In this document: positions 24,857 through 34,655 of the stretch, piece after piece
How the letters are laid out: each line of letters begins with the position of its first letter
Position numbering within the stretch: position 1 is the stretch's first letter
Notes under the pieces: model-generated
What the model was told of the DNA's origin: nothing
The model's database searches: none
Seen by the model: only the letters and a program-made list of their open reading frames with translations
Position numbers and translations under genes: made by a program
DNA from: Cyanobacteria bacterium FACHB-502
Lineage (GTDB): Bacteria; Cyanobacteriota; Cyanobacteriia; Elainellales; Elainellaceae
Length of the DNA: 64,000 nucleotides
NCBI GenBank assembly: GCA_014695325.1
Contig: JACJNZ010000080.1
Span: 62,001-126,000, forward strand
Direction of reading: 5' to 3'

Positions 24857-25039
24857 ATGCGCGACCCATCTGCAGAAAACCATCCCGCAGAAGATCTTTC
24901 AACTAATGACTTGCTCGATGAATATAGCCTGGAAGATGTGATGGAAGCACCCACCGAGGAATTTGATATTTCAGGACTGCCGATCGACGAATTTATCGAG
25001 CCGATCGCCGTTCCGCCCGATGGCGCAAAATCGCAGTGA
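24857..25039 (+). CDS. Small acidic protein, unknown
   Basis: 60 aa, strongly acidic: about 17 Asp/Glu against two Lys/Arg. It reads as a low-hydrophobicity, probably disordered chain with DLLDEYSLEDVMEAPTEEFD and DEFIEPIAVPPDG. No family is recognised. Codon use (gcgatcg-type words) resembles real genes nearby, and the frame is closed by TGA. The RBS is weak. It sits between dps and a sensor kinase; a link to the kinase 120 bp downstream is possible but unproven. Confidence 0.5.
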   Translation: MRDPSAENHPAEDLSTNDLLDEYSLEDVMEAPTEEFDISGLPIDEFIEPIAVPPDGAKSQ

Positions 25040-25160
25040 GTCGTTACAATTCATTAAGTTTTCAGCGGTATAAAGCCCTCTTTTCAAGCTAATCTAACGG
25101 TGTACTGCCAGAACCCAAGTAGGCTGGAAAGGTAATCCTTCAGTTAACTCTTCGCCTATT

Positions 25161-27395
25161 GTGAGTCATTCTGGTCAAAATTTAGACGGTGACGTTGAAC
25201 CATCTTTTGAATCCGCTGCGGATCTATTGAGGATCATTGCTCAACGGCTCGATCGCCTGCAAAGTAATCTGCCTCAGGGTAATTCGTCTGACCCGAACCA
25301 CTCACTGAATCCGATCGAGGTTGGGAAACAGCTTCAAAATGATGCAGCCGCTCTGCGACAAATTGCCGATCGAGCGCAGTTGTCTGAACACCATTTGCGG
25401 CAGATGCAGGAGCGATTTTCTAAAGCCTTTTGCGCCAGTCCAGTCGCGATGTGTATTTCTCGTTTAGCTGATGGCTACTTTGTCGAAGCCAACGATCGCT
25501 TTCTGGAATTAGTCGAATATAGTCGCGAAGAATTAATTGGCAAAACCTCGATCGAGCTGAGCATTTTTGAACCACAGGAGCGGGCATTTTTGCTGTCGCT
25601 TTTGCTGCATACATCAGAACCAGTCGAATGGTGGTTTCACAGCCGCAGCCGCAAGAAACGACTTGCCCGGATTGCCTCAGAAACGATCGAACTGAACGAC
25701 GAATTGCACTTGCTGGTGCTGGTTGAAGATATCACCGACTATCGCCGGGTTCAGGCAGACTTGCAGCAGCTTAATGAGGAACTGGAATCGATCGTACAGC
25801 AGCGCACTCAGGAATTGCAGGCATCGCAAACGGCACTTCAGAATAGTCAACGTCAGCTTGAAGCTGTTTTAGATAATTCCCCCCTGCTGATATATCTGCT
25901 GGATCTAGAAAATCGCCATTTGCTGGTGAACCGTCGCTATGAGGAATTGGTCGGGCGATCGCGGCAGGAGTTGATTGGCTTTTCTGCCGAGTCTGTTTGG
26001 GGCAGTGCTCGGGCTGGAACGGGAGATTATCTTGCCGAAACTGTGTTTGAACATCTTCAGCAGGTGCGAGACAGCAGACAGCGAATCGAAGTCGAAGAAG
26101 TGCTGTATATCCATCAGCAGCAGTGCGTTTATCTTTCCAACAAGTTTCCCTTATTCGATGATCAGGGCAATCTCTACGCTGTGGGCGGCATTTGTCTAGA
26201 CATTACCGGGCGGGTGCGGATCGAGGAAGAGCGCAAACAGGCACAGGCAGCCGTGGCACAGCGAGAACGGGAGTATCGCACCCTGGTTGAGAATTCGCCT
26301 GATGTAATTATGCGCGTTAACTGGGAAGGACAATTTCTCTATGTCAGTCCCAGTTTTTCGCGTACTTTCGGCGTTCCGCAGCAGGACTGTATTGGCAAAA
26401 CAAAGGGCGAAATCGGTCTTTCGTCCAACCTCAGCGACTTGTGCTACCCGCAGCTTGAGCCGGTATTCGATTGCCAAGAACCGCAAACGATCGAATTTCC
26501 GATTCACACATCGCAAGGTCCACGATTTTATCAGTCGTGGGCGGTTCCAGAACTGGATGAACAGGGAAATGTGATTTCTGCCTTGATTATTGGACGGGAT
26601 ATTACCCAGATCAAGCAGGCAGAACAACGGCTTCAGCAGGCGATCGCCGAGCTAGAGCGAGTCAACCGACTCAAAGATGAATTTCTCAGCACGGTGTCAC
26701 ACGAACTTCGTACGCCCGTTTCTAATATGAAGCTGTCGATGCGGATGCTGGAAGTGGCAATGCAGCGGGCAAACTTTGAACCTGACGCTCGCTTGCTTCA
26801 ATATCTGTCAATTTTGAACCAGGAATGCGATCGCGAAATTAACTTAATTAACGACCTGCTCGACCTGCAAAAACTAGAAGCTAACAAACGCGAACTGACT
26901 CTGGAACCGATCGATCTGGAAAACTGGTTGCCCCGCCTGATCGAACCCTTTCAAGAACGCGCCCAAAACCGTCAGCAGCAGTTGCGGCTTGAGTTGCCCA
27001 AGAGCTCTCTGCCAAAGTTGACCAGCGATCCCAGCAGCCTCGATCGCATCCTGGCAGAACTGCTGAACAACGCCTGCAAATACACGCCGCCGGGAGGGCA
27101 GATTGTGCTGCAAGCCGCCCTTGACTCGCAAAAGATTCTGCTGACAGTTTGCAATTCAGGCATCAAGATTCCGATCGATGAGCTGCCCCGAATTTTTGAC
27201 AAGTTCTACCGCGTTCCCAGTACCGATCCCTGGAAGCAGGGCGGCACAGGCTTGGGGCTGGCACTGGTGCAAAAGCTGGTGGAACATTTGCAGGGCGCGA
27301 TTCAGGTCGAGTCTAGCGCAGCCCAGACTGTATTTACCGTCACGTTACCGCTCAATCTGCCGATCGATATTCTTCCGGTTAGCCAAAATGATTGA
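25161..27395 (+). CDS. PAS-domain sensor histidine kinase
   Basis: 744 aa, soluble. N-terminal helical region (1-85), PAS about 88-195, coiled coil 195-232, PAS about 235-350, PAS about 370-490, HisKA with His514 in TVSHELRTPVSNM, HATPase about 600-732 (LLNNACKYTPPGG, FDKFYR, GGTGLGLALV). No receiver and no membrane segment. It autophosphorylates and passes phosphate to an unlinked regulator. GTG start at 25161; no nearer ATG gives the full first PAS. The G1 box (CNSGIKI) replaces the usual DxGxGI with NSGIKI, a notable change that may lower ATP binding. Confidence 0.9.
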   Translation: MSHSGQNLDGDVEPSFESAADLLRIIAQRLDRLQSNLPQGNSSDPNHSLNPIEVGKQLQNDAAALRQIADRAQLSEHHLRQMQERFSKAFCASPVAMCISRLADGYFVEANDRFLELVEYSREELIGKTSIELSIFEPQERAFLLSLLLHTSEPVEWWFHSRSRKKRLARIASETIELNDELHLLVLVEDITDYRRVQADLQQLNEELESIVQQRTQELQASQTALQNSQRQLEAVLDNSPLLIYLLDLENRHLLVNRRYEELVGRSRQELIGFSAESVWGSARAGTGDYLAETVFEHLQQVRDSRQRIEVEEVLYIHQQQCVYLSNKFPLFDDQGNLYAVGGICLDITGRVRIEEERKQAQAAVAQREREYRTLVENSPDVIMRVNWEGQFLYVSPSFSRTFGVPQQDCIGKTKGEIGLSSNLSDLCYPQLEPVFDCQEPQTIEFPIHTSQGPRFYQSWAVPELDEQGNVISALIIGRDITQIKQAEQRLQQAIAELERVNRLKDEFLSTVSHELRTPVSNMKLSMRMLEVAMQRANFEPDARLLQYLSILNQECDREINLINDLLDLQKLEANKRELTLEPIDLENWLPRLIEPFQERAQNRQQQLRLELPKSSLPKLTSDPSSLDRILAELLNNACKYTPPGGQIVLQAALDSQKILLTVCNSGIKIPIDELPRIFDKFYRVPSTDPWKQGGTGLGLALVQKLVEHLQGAIQVESSAAQTVFTVTLPLNLPIDILPVSQND

Positions 27396-27436
27396 GCGAT
27401 AGACTATGAACTGACCTTCAAAGACAGATCGCCGCC

Positions 27437-28276
27437 ATGTCTGCTTCTCCGTCCGCTTTGTCGAATCCCATACTGAGTGCCGTTCATATTTACCCAATCA
27501 AGTCCTGTCGTGGCACAGCAGTCACCTCCGCAGAACTCACGCCCTGGGGCTTGCAGTGGGATCGTCAGTGGATGGTTGTCACGCCCGAAGGCGAGTTTTT
27601 GACGCAGCGGACTTTGCCAGAGTTGGCATTAGTGGAACCTGTGATCACTGCAGATTCGCTGTATCTGATGGCTCCTGGACAGCGCGATTTCCTTGTACCT
27701 TTGCAGCAGCCTGACTCGGCGGCAGAATCTGCAAAAACAATCAAGGTCAGGGTTTGGGGCGATCAATGTGAAGCGATCGATCAGGGCGAAGCTGTCGCTC
27801 AGTGGTTCAGTCGGGCAATGGGTATTCCCTGCCGTCTCGTGCGAATCGGGGCAGGATACGATCGTCCGATTGATGCCAAATATGATCGGGGACAAACGGC
27901 TCAGGTCAGTTTTGCCGACGGTTATCCCCTGCTGCTGGTCTCCGAAGCCTCGCTCGATGACCTGAACCGACGACTTGCTGAACCCCTGCCCATGAACCGC
28001 TTTCGTCCCAATCTTGTTGTATCGGGCTGTTCTGCCTATGCCGAAGACGAGTGGCAGCAAATCCAGATTCAAAACGTGCCGCTTGATGTTGTGAAGCCCT
28101 GTACTCGCTGCATTATCACCACCATCGACCAGGAAACCACCGATCGCGGCAAAGAACCCCTGGCAACGCTGGCAACCTATCGCCGCTGGGAAAATGGCGT
28201 CATCTTTGGGCAAAACCTGATTCATCGCAGCAGGGGCACGCTTGCAGTGGGCAGCCCGGTACAGATTCTCGGCTAA
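27437..28276 (+). CDS. MOSC domain-containing protein (YcbX/mARC-like)
   Basis: 279 aa. The N-terminal MOSC_N beta-barrel starts VHIYPIKSCRGTAV; the C-terminal MOSC domain carries the key VKPCTRCIITTID with the conserved Cys that can bind the molybdenum cofactor, and the PLATLATYRRW region. Relatives detoxify N-hydroxylated bases or act in Mo-cofactor chemistry. No 2Fe-2S domain is fused, so an unlinked electron donor is needed. Its stop codon lies inside a 13-bp period repeat. Confidence 0.9.
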   Translation: MSASPSALSNPILSAVHIYPIKSCRGTAVTSAELTPWGLQWDRQWMVVTPEGEFLTQRTLPELALVEPVITADSLYLMAPGQRDFLVPLQQPDSAAESAKTIKVRVWGDQCEAIDQGEAVAQWFSRAMGIPCRLVRIGAGYDRPIDAKYDRGQTAQVSFADGYPLLLVSEASLDDLNRRLAEPLPMNRFRPNLVVSGCSAYAEDEWQQIQIQNVPLDVVKPCTRCIITTIDQETTDRGKEPLATLATYRRWENGVIFGQNLIHRSRGTLAVGSPVQILG

Positions 28277-28312
28277 GATTTTGGGCTGGAATTTTGGGTT
28301 GGTTTGGGCTGA
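28265..28312. repeat. 13-bp period repeat starting inside the MOSC gene 3' end
   Basis: Units attctcggctaag, attttgggctgga, attttgggttgg and tttgggctga. The first holds the real TAA (28274-28276). The following units have diverged. Confidence 0.75.
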
Positions 28313-28348
28313 ATTGATCGCTTTTGCCATAGCAGCGCAGCCAATTCG

Positions 28349-28406
28349 ACGTAGGATGTGTTAGGCGTAGCCGGGAGCGGCGATGTCCCGGGCACTCACC
28401 CCCTAC
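28349..28406. repeat. Imperfect palindromic repeat element between MOSC and wecB genes
   Basis: Outer arms gtaggatgtg / caccccctac and inner arms gccggga / tcccgggc. Words such as gtgttaggcgtagcc recur in intergenic repeats of many cyanobacteria, as I recall. Likely a mobile or extragenic palindrome remnant. Confidence 0.5.
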
Positions 28407-28456
28407 TTCTCAAGCACACGCTCAGGCTGTTACGCTCGCAGTTGTCTTTTTGATTC

Positions 28457-29578
28457 ATGGTCATGGCAAATCCACCCATTCGGATCTGTATTATTCTCGG
28501 CACTCGTCCTGAAGCCATTAAACTTGCGCCCGTGATTCGGCAATGTCGAGAGCAGGCTGACTTTGAGACGCAGGTTGTGCTGACCGGGCAGCATCAAGAA
28601 ATGGTGGCGCAGGTGATGGATTTGTTTGGTCTGCAAGCTGACTACGACTTGGCAATCATGCAGCACGGGCAAACCCTCACCGATATCACCGATCGCACCC
28701 TGCGCGGCTTAGATCGCTTCTTCCAAGAAAAGCAGCCGCAGATGGTGCTGGTTCAAGGTGACACGACGACTGCATTTGCGGCAGCTCTGGCAGCGTTCTA
28801 TCAAAAAATTCCGGTCGGGCACGTCGAAGCGGGACTGCGAACCAACGACTTGTTTAACCCCTACCCTGAAGAAGCGAATCGGCGATTGATTTCCCAGATC
28901 ACCCAGCTTCACTTCGCACCTACCCAGCTTTCGGTGCAGCACTTAGAGCGATCGAGCGTGATGGGCAAAATTCACCTCACGGGCAACACGGTCATCGATG
29001 CGCTGCTCACGGTTGCCGATCGCCAGCCTGCTTGCGATATCTCCGGATTGGACTGGCAAAGTTGTCGAACGATTCTGGCAACGGTGCATCGGCGGGAAAA
29101 CTGGGGCGAACCCTTGCAGGACATCGCTCACGGCTTCTTGCAAACGCTGGAAAAATTTCCCGACGCTGCCCTGCTGTTGCCCCTGCACCGCAACCCCACC
29201 GTACGCGAACCGCTTCAGGCAATCCTGGGCGATCATCCCCGCGTCTTCCTCACCGAACCGCTGGACTATGCAGAACTTGTCGGCGCGATCCAGCGTTCCT
29301 ATCTGCTGCTTACCGACTCTGGTGGACTGCAAGAAGAAGCTCCTAGTCTGGGCAAGCCGGTGTTGGTGCTGCGCGAAACCACCGAACGTCCAGAGGCGAT
29401 CGACGCCGGAACCGCCAAGCTAATTGGTACAGCATCCGATCGCATCCTGGAAGAATCGGCAAACCTGCTCAGCAATCCAGTGGCATATCGCACGATGGCA
29501 AATGCGGTCAATCCGTTCGGGGATGGTCATGCCGCCGAACGGATCGTGAAAGCCGTGAGAGAGTATTTTCAAGAATGA
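28457..29578 (+). CDS. wecB: UDP-N-acetylglucosamine 2-epimerase (non-hydrolysing)
   Basis: 373 aa. Converts UDP-GlcNAc to UDP-ManNAc for cell-surface polysaccharide. Motifs: IILGTRPEAIKLAPVI at the start, TGQHQEM, VQGDTTTAFAAALAAFY, GHVEAGLRTNDLFNPYPEE, ATVHRRENWGEPL and TDSGGLQEEAPSLGKPVLVLRETTERPEA. All match the WecB/MnaA family at normal length. A tandem tcatggtcatgg at the start gives two possible in-frame ATGs (28457 and 28463). No other polysaccharide gene lies next to it. Confidence 0.95.
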   Translation: MVMANPPIRICIILGTRPEAIKLAPVIRQCREQADFETQVVLTGQHQEMVAQVMDLFGLQADYDLAIMQHGQTLTDITDRTLRGLDRFFQEKQPQMVLVQGDTTTAFAAALAAFYQKIPVGHVEAGLRTNDLFNPYPEEANRRLISQITQLHFAPTQLSVQHLERSSVMGKIHLTGNTVIDALLTVADRQPACDISGLDWQSCRTILATVHRRENWGEPLQDIAHGFLQTLEKFPDAALLLPLHRNPTVREPLQAILGDHPRVFLTEPLDYAELVGAIQRSYLLLTDSGGLQEEAPSLGKPVLVLRETTERPEAIDAGTAKLIGTASDRILEESANLLSNPVAYRTMANAVNPFGDGHAAERIVKAVREYFQE

Positions 29579-29637
29579 TGCTCTATGTCTCGCGCTCCTT
29601 CGCTCTCGGTTGGAGAAGGGCGGGGAGATGAGGGAGT

Positions 29638-31395
29638 TTAGCCGATCGTGATATTCAGCGTGCCATCGGTTGAGAGTCCGCCATCGCTGACGCTGAAGCC
29701 AAAGCTGTCGCTGCGGGTTGCGCTGTCGTACAGAAACACCTGATTCGGATTGTTCAGGCTGTTACCACCGAGCCACATCAGAGTTGAACCCGAAATCGAA
29801 GCCGCTCCTTCTTGCACTGCACCACCATCAAGCTGAGCCAGCGCACCCGCCCGATACACAAAGGTCTTCACCTGACCAGGAACGATCGATTGGCCCACAA
29901 TGTCCGAACCCGACAGCCCGGTCAGCTGAGCATTGCTGGGCAGGCTACCCGTAAGCTGTTGCTCGGTGCGAGTGCCGAGGTTGAACAGGTAAATGCCGTC
30001 GGCAGTGCTGCCGCTGGTCTGGTTGCGGATAAAGGCGATCGTGTTTCCGGCAACGATCGCATTCGTATCGTTAAAGACCGCACTGCTGTTAACGTTTTGG
30101 GCAGAAATGGGCGAAGTGGGGTTGGTGTTATAGAGAATGTCCGTGTCGCCCGTTGCGCTGTAGCGTCTTTCCCAAACTACCGTGTTGCCTGTGATGCCCT
30201 TTAACGTGTCGGCGTAGCTGGCGGCATTGCTGCTTGCCTGAGTCACGGTGCCGCTGCTCAAATCTGCGAAGTAAATGCCGTTATCGCGCAGGAATGCCGC
30301 TTTATTTCCAGCTAGCAGGGGTTGATTGTCGCCGTTGCTGGTGCTGTTGTTGAGCGTGCCCGTTGCGCCATTGCTCAGATTATAAAACTGGACGCTGCTC
30401 TGATTGCCCGATCGCTTTTGCCATACAACGTGAGAATCCGAAATTTGGGGTGCGGAGTCTGCGCTGCCGTCGTTGGTGAGTTGCAGCGTTTGTCCGGTGC
30501 TGCCCTTGTAGAGGTAGATTTCGGCGTTTGCGCCCGCGCCGCTCTGCCAAACCACATTATCACCAGCGATTTGCGGCTTGCTGTCTGTCACTGTGTTGTT
30601 GGTGAGCTGCTGCACGCTGCTGCCGTTGAAAAGGAAGATTTCCGAGTCGCCTGTACCGTCTTGAGCTGACCAGACTGCGTTAACACCTGCCGTCTTGAGG
30701 CTGTTTGCGTCAATGGTTCCGCTGGCGATCGCCTTTGTCGAATTTTGCTGATAGCTGATGCGGTTGGCATCCAGATCTGCCTGGGTGAAGGTGCTGCCTG
30801 CGCTCAGCCGATTGCCGTTGAGGAAGAGGCTACCCAACTTGGGCAAATTCTTCACGGTATAGGTCAAATCTCCTGCGCCCTGCTGGGCATCAATGGCTCG
30901 AAGCGAGTTGCGAGAAATCGAAGCCGTACCGCCTCGACCGATCGCAATGCCATTGCTGAAGAGGGAAGGAGCAGTATTGTCTTCCACGCCTGGCTTCACT
31001 ACAGGTGAGCCGCTCGGACCGTTTGGGCTAGGAATAAAACGATTCACGGCACCCGTACTCATACTGAGCCGATAGCCAGTTGCACTCTGTTTGTTACCCT
31101 TGACGCGCAGGAAATAGGTTCCCGGCAGAAGTTCATTGACATTAATCCGTTCTGCCTGTTGTCCAAGACGCTGGGATTTCTGCAACAGCTTTCCTTGACC
31201 ATCAAACAACGACAAATCGGCGTTTGCTTTCAGTCCTTTCAAATTAGCAGTAAAGCTGCTTCGATTCGTTACATTAAGGCGAAAATCATCGAAGGCATCT
31301 CCGCGACCACCAATTCTTTCATTCCATTTTGTAGAGATATTGGAAACTTGGATCGAGCGGGCTTTGAAAAAACGGTTTCCTGTATCTTTTAACAT
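29638..31395 (-). CDS. Extracellular-type protein: PPC-like domain plus beta-propeller
   Basis: 585 aa from ATG 31395; a TTG 24 codons earlier is less likely. Order: a pre-peptidase-C-like beta domain (about 15-105, with GDAFDDFRLNV and LLPGTYFLRVKG); a Pro/Ser-rich linker; a cadherin-like repeat (about 155-215, LGSLFLNGNRLSAGSTFTQADL); then six or so beta-propeller blades (about 225-545) with recurring VWQ/VVW and YLYKGST/LFNGSS-like words. No signal peptide is evident, so export, if any, could be type I secretion; that is inference. Very low Cys. Possibly an adhesin or matrix protein. The function is not recognised. Confidence 0.7.
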   Translation of the reverse strand: MLKDTGNRFFKARSIQVSNISTKWNERIGGRGDAFDDFRLNVTNRSSFTANLKGLKANADLSLFDGQGKLLQKSQRLGQQAERINVNELLPGTYFLRVKGNKQSATGYRLSMSTGAVNRFIPSPNGPSGSPVVKPGVEDNTAPSLFSNGIAIGRGGTASISRNSLRAIDAQQGAGDLTYTVKNLPKLGSLFLNGNRLSAGSTFTQADLDANRISYQQNSTKAIASGTIDANSLKTAGVNAVWSAQDGTGDSEIFLFNGSSVQQLTNNTVTDSKPQIAGDNVVWQSGAGANAEIYLYKGSTGQTLQLTNDGSADSAPQISDSHVVWQKRSGNQSSVQFYNLSNGATGTLNNSTSNGDNQPLLAGNKAAFLRDNGIYFADLSSGTVTQASSNAASYADTLKGITGNTVVWERRYSATGDTDILYNTNPTSPISAQNVNSSAVFNDTNAIVAGNTIAFIRNQTSGSTADGIYLFNLGTRTEQQLTGSLPSNAQLTGLSGSDIVGQSIVPGQVKTFVYRAGALAQLDGGAVQEGAASISGSTLMWLGGNSLNNPNQVFLYDSATRSDSFGFSVSDGGLSTDGTLNITIG

Positions 31396-32351
31396 GACGA
31401 TTTTCAGGGGGCTGCACGTTTGTACATTGATCAACAACAGTAAGCAACGGAAAGTTTCCAGAAGCAATCGCGGAAAACTATTTAAAGCTTCCTTAAAGCA
31501 CTAGCCGCAATATAAATGAATGATGAAAACCCTGATGTTAGGGGATGGCAAAATCCCCGGAAAGTCGCTCCAGCACTGAGGAGCATTCATCTGTGACACT
31601 TTCCATTACTGTCTTAATTCTATTCCAACAAAGCTTGAGAAAAATAAGCTCTGTCACTTGTGAGATATTTTGAAATGTTCTTTAGAGCTACCGTAAAGCT
31701 AGGACTTATTCTTTGTTAATTTGCTGAGAGTTTTACTCCTTTTGAGCGATCGTTTAATCAAACAATAAAAAACTCTAAGCCTCAAGATTGAGAGCCTAGA
31801 GCCAAAAGATAGAAACGGGTTTCGGATTAGATTTTAAGAGATTGGACAATCTTCAGGACTTGTTATTGTTAGACCACACAGTTGCCCTGGTTCTTTTCTG
31901 ATAGGTTGTGACGCTTTTTCGACTGTCCTATATCGATCGAAATCGCCCTCTAGCCCTGGATTTAGAAAGCTCGAAGTTCACCATAAAGGGCTACTGTGTC
32001 GCCCAATTGCTCGATTCCTGCTCAAACGGCGACCTCAACTGCCTTCTTATGGGCAATGCTGGCGGGAACCGAACCAATCCCGCTGATTTTCAAAGTCCCC
32101 CAGCATTCAGAGATTAGCAGGCTGCACAGCCTAGAACGCGAGCAGAATCAACTTGTGGGTACACAGTAGCCAGCCTTGGGGAATTTAGGGGGCTGTCTAA
32201 CGGGGTCAAACTCAACCCTTTATCCTTAGATTCAGCAGATTCAGCAACGCCAAAAGGGGCTTCCCTTATCTGCTTCCCCATCTAAAGAGACTGTAAAAAG
32301 ATAACTTTTCTGGGGCCTGGAAATCGCTCACAGAGATCCCTGTTAACGGGT
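31396..32351. other. Long intergenic region with repeat remnants, no supported gene
   Basis: 956 bp. Upstream half: promoter region of the PPC protein. A frame at 31908-32117 (GTG, 69 codons) has no family, and its end runs into the dispersed repeat, so I do not call it. The right end is downstream of the DUF937 gene. Confidence 0.4.
32090..32195 (+). repeat. Dispersed palindrome-like element, split copy 2
   Basis: A left half ttcaaagtcccccagcattc at about 32089-32108 and a right half ccttggggaatttagggggc at 32174-32193, separated by about 65 bp of unrelated sequence. The two halves match the ends of the consensus, so this may be an interrupted copy. Confidence 0.55.
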
Positions 32352-32960
32352 CTAGCGAGGCTGATTCACATACTGTCCGGCAACGCGAAGCGCATCACTG
32401 ATATCTACATCTCCATCGTGATCGGCATCCAGAAATGCGTTGAGAACCGGATTAGAACCCGCCTGATGCATCGGCGCATTGCCAAAATTAGGGTTCCCCA
32501 TATTGGGATTACCAAAATTGGAGTTGCCCATATTCGGATTGCCGCCCATTGAGGAATTGGTTGCCCCCGACTTGAGCAGGTTAAGCACCACCGGAACTAG
32601 CAGCGGCAGCAAAGACTGAATTATCTGGGGACTCAATCCAGTGCGCTGAGCCATCGCCTGCACCACCTGCGGAATCTGACCCGCCCCAAAAACTGCCTGC
32701 ACTGCCTGCGGATTGGGCTGCATGCTGCCATATTGATTCACGATCGCCGTCGGATTGCTATAGCCGCCCGCTGCCTGTTGCTGAAGCGACGATCGCACAA
32801 AGCCTCCCAGAATTGACATCATTGATTGGGTCTGAGAAGGATTAATCCCCTGCTGATTAGACACCTGCTGCACCGTATTGAGGATGCCGCCAATCTGATC
32901 CACATTGCCCTGCTGAGCTGGATTGTTAATCGCACCCAAAATCTGATCAAAAAGTCCCAT
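32352..32960 (-). CDS. DUF937-like protein with C-terminal EF-hand/dockerin-type motif
   Basis: 202 aa. The N-terminus (MGLFDQILGAINNPAQQGNV) and the SQTQSMMSILGGFVRSSLQQQ to QIIQSLLPLLVPVVLNLL core match the DUF937 helical family, members of which are surface or fibril-associated. The centre holds Asn/Gly/Met/Phe repeats (NPNMGNSNFGNPNMGN). The C-terminus LDADHDGDVDISDALRVAGQ is a single calcium-loop motif, as in dockerin or EF-hand proteins. No signal peptide. Function unknown. It precedes psaC divergently. Confidence 0.75.
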   Translation of the reverse strand: MGLFDQILGAINNPAQQGNVDQIGGILNTVQQVSNQQGINPSQTQSMMSILGGFVRSSLQQQAAGGYSNPTAIVNQYGSMQPNPQAVQAVFGAGQIPQVVQAMAQRTGLSPQIIQSLLPLLVPVVLNLLKSGATNSSMGGNPNMGNSNFGNPNMGNPNFGNAPMHQAGSNPVLNAFLDADHDGDVDISDALRVAGQYVNQPR

Positions 32961-33775
<815 letters not shown>

Positions 33776-33835
33776 ATACTCTATTACGCCTGCTATCTTT
33801 TGCGTTTTTCAATACATCTGGGTCTAATCTTAAGT

Positions 33836-33856
33836 GGGGGTTTACCCCCTTTTTTT
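33836..33856 (+). terminator. Strong intrinsic terminator of psaC
   Basis: ggggg-ttta-ccccc followed directly by seven T. A textbook rho-independent terminator, 60 bp after the psaC stop. Confidence 0.85.
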
Positions 33857-33882
33857 ATGGGAACTGTTTTTCTGCAATTGCT

Positions 33883-34626
33883 ATGACTTCTGATTTATGG
33901 CTAAAAACTAGCGGAACCTGGATCAACGTTGCCACCATTCTGCTGGGAACTGCCTTTGGACTGCTGCTGAAAGGACGATTGCCGATCGCGATGCAGCGCA
34001 TTATTACTCAGGGCGTAGGGCTGATCACGCTATTCGTTGGCTCTAGCATGGCAGGCAGCTTTAGCAAAGCCCAAGCAGGGGCGATCGATGGGGTAATTCT
34101 CGGCTTAGTCGCACTGGTACTGGGTGGACTGTTAGGAGAAGCGTTGCGGATAGAAACTAACCTTGAAAGAATTGGCAATTGGCTAAAGCACCGTTTTAAG
34201 GGGCAGGGTAAGTTTACAGAAGGCTTTGTCGCCGCCAGTCTTTTATTTTGTGTCGGTCCGCTCGCGTTAATCGGCAGCCTCAATAATGGCTTAACCGGAG
34301 ATAACACCCTGCTTGTGATCAAAGCTTCAATGGATGGACTGGTTTCGATCGCCTTTACCAGCAGCTATGGCATGGGAGTCGGGTTTTCCGCGCTTACCAT
34401 TCTGATTTACCAGGGAATTTTGTCTCTTGCCGCAGGCGTGCTGGCACTGGTAATTCCCGATCCGGCAACTGCTCCCCCCGTAATGCTTTCTACAGGGGTT
34501 GGCGGACTGATGATTTTAGGGCTGGGCTTAAATTTGCTCGAGGTTGCTCAGGTCAAAGTTGCCTCTTTTCTGCCGGGCTTATTTCTTGCCCCATTGCTAT
34601 ACTGGCTTGCCGATCGCCTCACTTAA
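33883..34626 (+). CDS. DUF554 family membrane protein
   Basis: 247 aa with about seven hydrophobic helices. It starts near TWINVATILLGTAFGLLLKGRLP and contains GLITLFVGSSMAG, CVGPLALIGSLNNGLTGD and ASMDGLVSIAFTSSYGMGVGFSA, all typical of DUF554 (YdfK-like). Function unknown, possibly a transporter. ATG at 33883, 27 bp after the psaC terminator tail, so separately transcribed or by read-through. Its stop codon sits in a 26-bp tandem duplication. Confidence 0.88.
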   Translation: MTSDLWLKTSGTWINVATILLGTAFGLLLKGRLPIAMQRIITQGVGLITLFVGSSMAGSFSKAQAGAIDGVILGLVALVLGGLLGEALRIETNLERIGNWLKHRFKGQGKFTEGFVAASLLFCVGPLALIGSLNNGLTGDNTLLVIKASMDGLVSIAFTSSYGMGVGFSALTILIYQGILSLAAGVLALVIPDPATAPPVMLSTGVGGLMILGLGLNLLEVAQVKVASFLPGLFLAPLLYWLADRLT

Positions 34627-34655
34627 ATTGGCTTGCCGATCGCTTCACTTAGAAG
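34604..34655. repeat. 2 x 26-bp duplication over the DUF554 stop codon
   Basis: Units 34604-34629 and 34630-34655 both begin ggcttgccgatcgc and match at 22 of 26 positions. Unit 1 holds the real TAA (34624-34626); unit 2 has TAG at the same place. Confidence 0.9.

Noticed and set aside
24720-24941. 73-codon frame through the 12-bp array, giving a repeated Val-Leu-His/Gln peptide
   Set aside because: The periodic peptide is a by-product of a 12-bp DNA repeat; the frame then overlaps the acidic ORF in another phase with no family.
27629-28330. 233-codon minus-strand frame
   Set aside because: Antisense shadow of the MOSC gene, no domain.
31908-32117. 69-codon GTG-started frame in the long spacer
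   Set aside because: No family, and its last third is the dispersed repeat element.
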